This document shows positions 5,654 through 10,011 of a stretch of 10,011 nucleotides of DNA, one piece after another. The stretch is from Planctomycetota bacterium. Its GTDB lineage: Bacteria > Planctomycetota > Planctomycetia > Pirellulales > Pirellulaceae. Within the stretch, counting starts at the first letter, position 1; each line of letters opens with the position of its first letter. The notes below the pieces were generated by a model. It was not told the DNA's origin. It saw nothing but the letters and a program-made list of their open reading frames with translations, and did not search any database. The stretch lies in assembly GCA_024277285.1 (NCBI GenBank), contig JAJRVM010000177.1:1-10011 (forward strand), in the 5' to 3' direction. Position numbers and translations under genes: made by a program.

Positions 5654-6523
5654 TCAAGGCTGCTGCTTGCTGGTGCAGTCACAGGGGTCGCTGGGTGCCT
5701 TCATGGCGGGTTCCAGCACTCGTACAAAGAACAACGCCGCCAGGACGCCGCCCAACAAGGGCCCAAGAACATACACGTGAACAAATCCCCCGATATGATC
5801 CGGAAACGCCGCACCGCCCCACCCCATCAGCCAAGCCACCAAGCGTGGCCCCAGGTCGCGCGCTGGATTCAGGCCGGCCTGAGTCAACGGCGCCAGGAGG
5901 CAGATAATGGATGTGACGGTCAAGCCAATGAATACGGGCGCCAACGCGTCGTCGGGGCGTCCGACGTTGCAGCTTTCCGTCATCGCGAAAATCATCAGGA
6001 CCAAAAGGAATGTGCCGAAGGCCTCCGCGGCAATGGCCAATGGCAAGGATACTACTGCCGCGGAACCGGGGGGAGGATAAAACTCGCCAAACATCGAGGC
6101 GGTTTTGACCGATTCCGCCGTGCCGCGCACGATACCGTGCGTGGACTCATAATCCGCAATCGAGGGCGCGAAGAGCATATACACGGCGAGCCCCGCGAGG
6201 ATCGCGCCGGCCAACTGCGCGACGAGATAGACGGGCAACTTGCGAATCGTCATCCGCCCACTCACGACCATACCAAGACTCACGGCAGGGTTGAGGTGCG
6301 CACAAGAAAGGTGGCGCGTCATGTAGATCGCCAGCGCCACGCCAAACCCCCACGCCAAAGCCACCTGCATCAGTCCTTGGTGCGCATCGAACAGTACCGA
6401 CACGGCAACCGATCCGCATCCAAACAAGACAAGCAAGAAAGTGCCAAGTGCTTCGCCAATAAACTCACGAGTGTTATTCATATTGGTGCTTGTTCTTGTT
6501 GGTGGCTTATGGTCGGTGGCCAT
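5654..6523 (-). CDS. MIP-family aquaglyceroporin (glycerol facilitator type)
   Basis: This inner-membrane channel passes water and/or small polyols. It has the internal two-fold repeat of the family, with NPA boxes at residues 78-80 (CAHLNPAVSLG) and 219-221 (GLNPARDLGPR). Six hydrophobic helices and two half-helices are visible. The Asp after NPAR (D223), the selectivity Arg (R222) and a Trp in AWGFGVALAIY (W58, matching Trp48 of E. coli GlpF) indicate the glycerol-facilitator branch. The position matching GlpF Phe200 appears to be Ala (A216), which would widen the filter. The length of 289 is normal. The first 14 residues are polar and Thr/Pro-rich; ATG 6481 (MNNTREFIGEALG) is an equally good start, and neither start has a Shine-Dalgarno site. 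The Cys-containing tail (CDCTSKQQP) is unremarkable. No glycerol kinase gene is adjacent, so the physiological substrate is open. Confidence 0.93.
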   Translation of the reverse strand: MATDHKPPTRTSTNMNNTREFIGEALGTFLLVLFGCGSVAVSVLFDAHQGLMQVALAWGFGVALAIYMTRHLSCAHLNPAVSLGMVVSGRMTIRKLPVYLVAQLAGAILAGLAVYMLFAPSIADYESTHGIVRGTAESVKTASMFGEFYPPPGSAAVVSLPLAIAAEAFGTFLLVLMIFAMTESCNVGRPDDALAPVFIGLTVTSIICLLAPLTQAGLNPARDLGPRLVAWLMGWGGAAFPDHIGGFVHVYVLGPLLGGVLAALFFVRVLEPAMKAPSDPCDCTSKQQP

Positions 6524-6858
6524 GATCGAGATGGTCAGGAAATGGCGAACGACAGGTCACTTGCGCCAACTTCCTTTCGTTCTTCATTCCCTCACTCTTT
6601 CGTTTCGGTCCGATCGTGTTCTACTTTAACGGGTTGTCGGCGAACGTTTCAGTACCTTACGATTTTTTCTGGCAATCCCCCACGGCACGGCGTGCCGTGT
6701 GTGGAACGCCGCTCCGCGGCGTTCACCTCGCCTGAAAATACTTCAATTCGATTGTCTCCAAGCCATGAGAAGCTGTCGGCAACGGCACGGAGTACCGTGC
6801 CACTCTCGCCTGGGAAGGATTCTCGGACCACACACTCCTGCTGAATTGACAGCACGGC
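6524..6858. other. 335-bp spacer with hairpin cluster
   Basis: The stretch between two minus-strand genes shows no credible coding frame. It contains the hairpins at 6681-6699, 6704-6724 and 6784-6801. The part nearest the aquaporin start (about 6575-6612) is purine-rich on the minus strand and may be its 5' leader. I found no convincing -35/-10 pair. Confidence 0.5.
6681..6801. repeat. Cluster of three intergenic hairpins
   Basis: The first is an odd palindrome, CACGGCACG (6681-6689) and CGTGCCGTG (6691-6699). The second is a perfect 9-3-9 hairpin at 6704-6724, with arms GAACGCCGC and GCGGCGTTC around TCC. The third pairs GGCACGG (6784-6790) with CCGTGCC (6795-6801). The first and third share ACGGCACGG and look like members of one repeat family. 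None has a T-run. They lie between two minus-strand genes and may punctuate transcripts. Confidence 0.55.
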
Positions 6859-7248
6859 TCATGGCACGAGCCCGAATGCCGAGAATGCTGCCCAACCGAC
6901 CGCAAAGAGCAGCCATGGGGCGATCAGTATGGCAAAGAATATCGCGGCAGCCTGTGCTGTATGGGCGGCAACTTTCTCGAAAAAACGATCGAAAAGTGGT
7001 AATGCACAAACAGCCTGTACCAATAGTATTAGGGCGAGCAATCCGACCGCCAGAATCACCTCCTGAAGTACCATCCTGACGACGAAATCGAACCAGCTGG
7101 AACCGTCCAAGCACGTGGCAGCGATCCATGCAATCCAGAATGCCAAGAGCCCGAATATTACCGCGACACATCCCATCGTAAGCCGATCCATCATCGTGAG
7201 TCGGCCATGGCGGGAACGTCGATTTGCTTCATCGTGCGTGTGATTCAT
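6859..7248 (-). CDS. Three-helix membrane protein of unknown function, 129 residues
   Basis: Starting at ATG 7248, the product has a basic, His-rich N-terminus (MNHTHDEANRRSRHGR), then three membrane helices: CVAVIFGLLAFWIAWIAA, VILAVGLLALILLVQAVCAL, and AAAIFFAILIAPWLLFAVG. A conserved-looking PLFDRFFEKVAAHTAQ segment precedes the last helix. The frame is open to 7410, but that extension runs through a hairpin repeat (7341-7395) and looks non-coding. A shorter start at ATG 7194 (MMDRLTMG) is possible. No Shine-Dalgarno site is visible at either start. I do not recognise the family. The gene is on the same strand as the aquaporin, 335 bp upstream of it, so cotranscription is uncertain. Confidence 0.62.
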   Translation of the reverse strand: MNHTHDEANRRSRHGRLTMMDRLTMGCVAVIFGLLAFWIAWIAATCLDGSSWFDFVVRMVLQEVILAVGLLALILLVQAVCALPLFDRFFEKVAAHTAQAAAIFFAILIAPWLLFAVGWAAFSAFGLVP

Positions 7249-7340
7249 CGGCGGCATTACCAAGGTGGGGCAAATGATGTTTTTCGTCTGATGGTATTGA
7301 ACCGAGGTGGGCGCGGTGTTCGTAGCCCGGCCAACGGACT

Positions 7341-7395
7341 GGCTTTCCGCCCCGATGCCCGCTAGGCAGGGGCTGCCTAGCGCGCGGAGAAAGCC
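7341..7395. repeat. Two-part imperfect hairpin, 55 nt
   Basis: The inner stem pairs GCTAGGCA (7361-7368) with TGCCTAGC (7374-7381) around a 5-nt loop. The outer arms GGCTTTCCGC (7341-7350) and GCGGAGAAAGCC (7384-7395) pair with a 2-nt bulge. The structure ends one base before the -35 box of the promoter at 7396, so it could act as a boundary or terminator for transcription arriving from the left. No T-run is present. Confidence 0.5.
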
Positions 7396-7424
7396 GTGAC
7401 AACGAAGCAACAGACAGCTATAAT
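7396..7424 (+). promoter_or_regulatory. Near-consensus sigma-70 promoter for the toxin-antitoxin region
   Basis: GTGACA at 7396-7401 (5 of 6 to TTGACA) and a perfect TATAAT at 7419-7424 are separated by exactly 17 bp. The predicted transcript start is near 7431. The next plus-strand coding sequences are the DUF6883-like remnant (7528) and the toxin-antitoxin pair (7635). This is the best promoter match I saw in the window. Confidence 0.6.
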
Positions 7425-7425
7425 G

Positions 7426-7441
7426 TGATTTACGAAAATCA
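7426..7441. promoter_or_regulatory. Operator-like palindrome at the predicted transcript start
   Basis: TGATTT (7426-7431) and AAATCA (7436-7441) are exact reverse complements around ACGA. The site starts one base after the -10 box and covers the predicted +1. Toxin-antitoxin operons are typically repressed by antitoxin or its complex binding palindromes in exactly this position; the link to this pair is inferred. Confidence 0.45.
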
Positions 7442-7442
7442 A

Positions 7443-7490
7443 CTGCCTACGTGTTAGGCCGCACATTTGCAGTCTACCGATGATAGGCAG
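7443..7490 (+). promoter_or_regulatory. Leader with two mutually exclusive hairpins
   Basis: The segment CTGCCTA (7443-7449) can pair with TAGGCAG (7484-7490) to form a 7-bp long-range stem, or its GCCTA (7445-7449) can pair with TAGGC (7455-7459) to form a small local hairpin. The two cannot coexist. The segment lies in the predicted 5' leader of the toxin-antitoxin transcript. Function is speculative. Confidence 0.25.
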
Positions 7491-7527
7491 AAACTTCCCA
7501 TAGACAAGTTATGCCCACTGAAATCGA

Positions 7528-7635
7528 ATGCCAATTCCTGTTTCCTAACGGGCTGAATTCGCGGATGAAAAGGTTCGCGATTACTTGTTGAACCTCTACC
7601 ATCCCGATGGTGGTTCGAAATGGAGGGACGATTGA
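7528..7635 (+). pseudogene. DUF6883-like gene remnant with in-frame stop
   Basis: From ATG 7528 the frame reads MPIPVS, then TAA (7546-7548), then RAEFADEKVRDYLLN, LYHPDGGSK and WRDD before TGA at 7633-7635. Ignoring the TAA, this lines up without gaps with the N-terminus of DUF6883-type small proteins: 'I-P-x-S-x-R-A ... E-K-x-x-D-Y-L-L-x ... H-P-x-G-x-S-K'. Family members continue with a hydrophobic strand after SK; here the similarity ends and the antitoxin gene begins, its ATG overlapping the TGA as TGATG. The gene is thus broken twice, by a nonsense codon and by loss of its C-terminal part. The family call rests on remembered motif patterns only. Confidence 0.5.
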
Positions 7636-7865
7636 TGTCACTTGAAACCATGCTTGCAACCCTGACGCCGAGCGAAAAGCTCGTAGCGATGAACATTCTA
7701 TGGCGAGATTTGTCTGCGACTCCAGCTGAGTTTGCTTCACCCAATTGGCATGGCGATGTGTTGGCGGATCGAATTGCCAACCCATCAAAGGAGCCTAGAC
7801 TGCCAATTGATGCAGCCATCGATGACGTCAAGGACCGATTGAATGCGCGTCGAACTCAGGGATGA
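7635..7865 (+). CDS. Type II antitoxin, putative addiction module component family
   Basis: ATG 7635 is preceded by GGAGGG (7622-7627) with a 7-nt gap, so it is chosen over an ATG at 7620 that overlaps this site. The 76-residue product starts MSLETMLATLTPSEKLVAMNILWRDL and ends with an acidic/basic helix (IDAAIDDVKDRLNARR). This is the layout of the 'addiction module component' antitoxins: a helical N-terminus containing 'L-T-x-x-E-K-L-x-x-x-x-x-L-W-x-D-L' and a flexible toxin-wrapping C-terminus. It should neutralise the overlapping downstream toxin by binding it, and probably represses its own promoter with the toxin as co-repressor. The last 23 bases overlap the toxin gene, which favours translational coupling. 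Confidence 0.82.
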   Translation: MSLETMLATLTPSEKLVAMNILWRDLSATPAEFASPNWHGDVLADRIANPSKEPRLPIDAAIDDVKDRLNARRTQG

Positions 7866-8145
7866 AGCGAGGTATGATCTCGTAGAAGGAGCGGTGTTCT
7901 ACGGGAAGCAATCGCCAGGACTTGATGATCATTTCATTTCATGCTTGCGAGCTGATCTAAATGAGCTTGAGTCGGCATTCGGCATTCATGAAATGTATCG
8001 CGGATTTCATCGCAAGCTGTGTGAACGCTTTCCGTTTGCGATTTACTATCTGGTAACCGAAGACTTCATCGATATTGTTGCGATTATCGATTGCCGAGAG
8101 GATCCGGATACGACCGAGCGACGACTCGGACGAACAATCGGTTGA
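7843..8145 (+). CDS. RelE/ParE-family toxin
   Basis: This 100-residue protein starts at ATG 7843 inside the antitoxin gene. It begins MRVELRDEARYDLVEGAVFY with the typical first strand and helix, followed by KQSPGLDDHFISCLRADL, the 'Y-x-x-Q-S-P-G-L-x-x-x-F' signature of ParE-like toxins. ERFPFAIYYLV and FIDIVAIIDCREDP form the last strands, matching 'R-F-P-F-x-I-Y-Y ... I-x-V-x-A-V-x-H-x-x-R-x-P' with Asp-Cys in place of the usual His position. Family members act on DNA gyrase (ParE) or cleave mRNA on ribosomes (RelE); this sequence does not decide which. The frame appears complete. It ends 273 bp before the DUF1080 gene. Confidence 0.85.
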   Translation: MRVELRDEARYDLVEGAVFYGKQSPGLDDHFISCLRADLNELESAFGIHEMYRGFHRKLCERFPFAIYYLVTEDFIDIVAIIDCREDPDTTERRLGRTIG

Positions 8146-8418
8146 ACGTGAGCGGCGGATCACGTTGGACCTGTCGGCAAAGATTTCGGGCCGCCGCCAC
8201 GTTAACCGAAGCGTTAGGGCTGCCACACGTTTCCCTGCTCCCACGCGAACCCAACCCGTTCCACACGCGTGCCCATCCTGTCCTTCCCGGGCACGGGAAA
8301 CGTTGTCGACCCATGAAGTCTAAACTACACTTGACCGTTTCCTGAAGAGACAACCCTGTCCACGCTCGGCTCAAATCACCAATCCACGCCACGTTACACA
8401 CCTCTTGAGGCACTCACT

Positions 8419-9750
8419 ATGAGATTCACGCTCCCGAGTACGACCCTTCCTTCGGCAACCTTGGCACTGCTCGGTGTTTTCTTCTTCGCAACTATCGCGC
8501 TAGCCGACCAACCAACCCCTCCAGAGGGCTTTCAAGCACTCTTCGATGGCAAGACGCTCGACGGTTGGTACGGCAATAACCCACACAAGACCAACAAAGC
8601 ACCGGCCGACAAACGCGATCAAGCCATCGCCGATCAGCAAGCATCCTTTCAGGAGCATTGGCGTGCGGAGAACGGTGAACTGGTCAATGACGGCCACGGT
8701 CCTTACGCAACCACGCGCGGCGAGTTCGGAGACATCGAACTGCATCTCGAATACAAGACGGTTGCCAAGGCCGACAGTGGGGTCTACCTGCGGGGTACGC
8801 CACAGGTACAGATCTGGGACTACACCAAAGCGGGTGGGAAATGGGAACGCAACGCCGACAAAGGGTCGGGAGGGCTGTTCAACAATAGTCCCGGCACACC
8901 TGGCCAATTGCCCTTGGTCCTGGCCGACAAACCGTTTGGACAGTGGAACCAGTTTCGGATCACTCAGCTCGGCGCCCGGACGACCGTCGTGTTGAACGAC
9001 AAGCTGGTCGTGGACAACGCCATCATGGAAAACTACTGGGATCCGAAGCAGCTGACGCCACTGCGACCGCGCGGTCCGATCCATCTACAGACGCACGGTG
9101 GTGAGATTCGCTGGCGCAAAATCTATTTGCGCGACATTCCCGCAGACGAAGCGAACCGACGCCTGCGCGGAGATGATGCGGCCGCTGGCTTCCGACCGAT
9201 CTTCAACGGCCATGACCTGGAGGGATGGGCTGGCGCGACGGACGATTACGAAGTTCGCGACGGTGCGATCGTATGCAAGCCGAACAAAGGGGGCGTCTTG
9301 TTTACCAAGGAGCAATACGAGGATTTCGTCGTACGGTTGGAGTTCAAATTGCCGCCCGGCGGTAACAATGGATTGGCGATTCGTTATCCGGGTAAGGGCC
9401 GTGCGGCTTACGACGGGATGACCGAGTTGCAAGTGCTGGACGATACGGCTGCGAAATACGCTAAGCTTGACCCGCGTCAATTCCACGGTTCGGTGTACGC
9501 AATGGTTCCTGCACACCGCGGATACTTGCGCCCCGTAGGCCAGTGGAACTACCAGGAAGTGACCGTGCGTGGCTCGACCATCATCGTCGAACTCAATGGC
9601 ACAGTGATCGTGAACGCTGACGTGAGCAAGGTGACCGAGTTCAAGGACAACCGCGAACATCCCGGCAAAGACCTCAAGCGAGGCCACTTCGGCTTTGCAG
9701 GGCACCGCGACCCAGTGATGTTCCGCAATATCACCATTAGACGACTGTGA
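8419..9750 (+). CDS. Secreted protein with tandem DUF1080 (3-keto-disaccharide hydrolase) domains
   Basis: GAGG at 8407-8410 lies 8 nt before ATG 8419, a good ribosome site. Residues 1-29 are a Sec signal peptide (core LALLGVFFFATIALA, cleavage after ALA). Domain 1 runs from GFQALFDGKTLDGW (37-50) to GEIRWRKIYLRDI (228-240). Domain 2 runs from GFRPIFNGHDLEGW (257-270) to the end (MFRNITIRRL). Both keep the family's opening 'F-x-x-L/I-F-x-G-x-x-L-x-G-W' and closing 'I-x-x-R-x-I/x' strands, with concanavalin-like jelly-roll composition, and central 'DSGVYLRG' and 'NNGLAIRYPG' motifs. DUF1080 enzymes cleave 3-keto-glycosides in sugar degradation, and planctomycetes carry many paralogues. The product is probably periplasmic or extracellular. 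Whether both domains are active cannot be told. The gene appears to be monocistronic here. Confidence 0.92.
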   Translation: MRFTLPSTTLPSATLALLGVFFFATIALADQPTPPEGFQALFDGKTLDGWYGNNPHKTNKAPADKRDQAIADQQASFQEHWRAENGELVNDGHGPYATTRGEFGDIELHLEYKTVAKADSGVYLRGTPQVQIWDYTKAGGKWERNADKGSGGLFNNSPGTPGQLPLVLADKPFGQWNQFRITQLGARTTVVLNDKLVVDNAIMENYWDPKQLTPLRPRGPIHLQTHGGEIRWRKIYLRDIPADEANRRLRGDDAAAGFRPIFNGHDLEGWAGATDDYEVRDGAIVCKPNKGGVLFTKEQYEDFVVRLEFKLPPGGNNGLAIRYPGKGRAAYDGMTELQVLDDTAAKYAKLDPRQFHGSVYAMVPAHRGYLRPVGQWNYQEVTVRGSTIIVELNGTVIVNADVSKVTEFKDNREHPGKDLKRGHFGFAGHRDPVMFRNITIRRL

Positions 9751-9839
9751 TAAGTATTCGTAACAGTCTAGCCGAACGAAGTAATGTCGCTTTCAAGAGA
9801 TTCCCATGAGCTTGTCCCATGGGTGAAAACGCCTGGTGA

Positions 9840-10011
9840 GCTACCCGCGATGCCAGATCGATCGGGATCGCGAATTCGTTTGCGCGTGCAGTGGCACACG
9901 CGGATCCGATATCAGACTGTCTGGGATTCCCCGTGTTGGTTTATTACACGGGCGGTGATCAGCACTATGCGGGCGACTTGCAGTTGGCTGAGTGCTACCT
10001 CTTAGACTGGC
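9840..10011 (+). CDS. Possible partial coding frame running off the window
   Basis: After a TGA at 9837-9839 the frame stays open to the window end. It reads, in part, SIGIANSFARAVAHADPISD, CLGFPVLVYYTGGDQHYAG and LQLAECYLLDW. The hydrophobic/polar balance is protein-like, unlike the Arg/Ser/Trp-rich products of the other two plus frames. However, no ATG lies before 9891, where only a GTG is available, so the true start may be GTG 9891 or the upstream part may be frameshifted from the frame that starts at ATG 9784. I do not recognise the protein. The sequence beyond the window would decide. Confidence 0.35.

Noticed and set aside
5597..6844. Plus-strand open frame of 415 codons
   Set aside because: It is antisense to the clear aquaporin gene, its product is rich in Arg, Gln and His, and it contains no recognisable domain.
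7249..7410. N-terminal extension of the three-helix membrane protein to 7410
   Set aside because: The added residues are encoded by a hairpin repeat and intergenic DNA, with no sign of coding constraint.
8500..9705. Minus-strand frames of 194 and 206 codons under the DUF1080 gene
   Set aside because: They are antisense shadows of a gene with a signal peptide, a ribosome site and two recognisable domains.

Overview
The window reads as chromosomal DNA from a planctomycete, most likely of the Pirellulales type. The clues are a tandem DUF1080 (3-keto-disaccharide hydrolase) secreted protein, the C-terminal half of the planctomycete-expanded ECF sigma family (Pfam Sigma70_ECF), a sulfatase remnant, a DUF937 fragment, weak or absent Shine-Dalgarno sites on most genes, and long gene-poor spacers full of short hairpin repeats. 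The taxonomic call is an inference from gene content.

Layout. From 102 to 1115 there are two plus-strand genes of unknown function: a 202-residue protein and a small membrane protein. From 1116 to 2078 there is no convincing gene; this stretch holds a degenerate direct repeat, an 11-bp inverted repeat and several strong hairpins. From 2079 to 3260 on the minus strand an alpha/beta hydrolase is joined in one open frame to the first ~68 residues of a DUF937 protein. A minus-strand ECF sigma gene (3685-4134) has lost its N-terminal half exactly where a three-copy 66-bp tandem array (4103-4300) begins. Next, all on the minus strand, come a 71-residue unknown protein, an NfeD-like membrane protein, a sulfatase reduced to its signal peptide and first strand, and a glycerol-facilitator-type aquaporin (5654-6523). 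A three-helix membrane protein (6859-7248) follows beyond another hairpin cluster.

The right part is on the plus strand. A near-consensus sigma-70 promoter (7396-7424) with an operator-like palindrome at the predicted start site is followed by a leader with alternative hairpins, a DUF6883-like gene remnant with an in-frame stop, and an intact overlapping type II toxin-antitoxin pair (7635-8145). The DUF1080 protein (8419-9750) comes next, then a possible partial coding frame running off the window end.

The genes do not form one pathway. The recurring theme is gene decay beside repeats: sigma at the 66-bp array, sulfatase at a 23-bp repeat, DUF6883 at the toxin-antitoxin start, and DUF937 fused to the hydrolase. 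The best candidates for something under-described are the dispersed 21-nt hairpin family, in which two copies show a compensatory base-pair change, and the promoter/palindrome/leader arrangement of the toxin-antitoxin locus.
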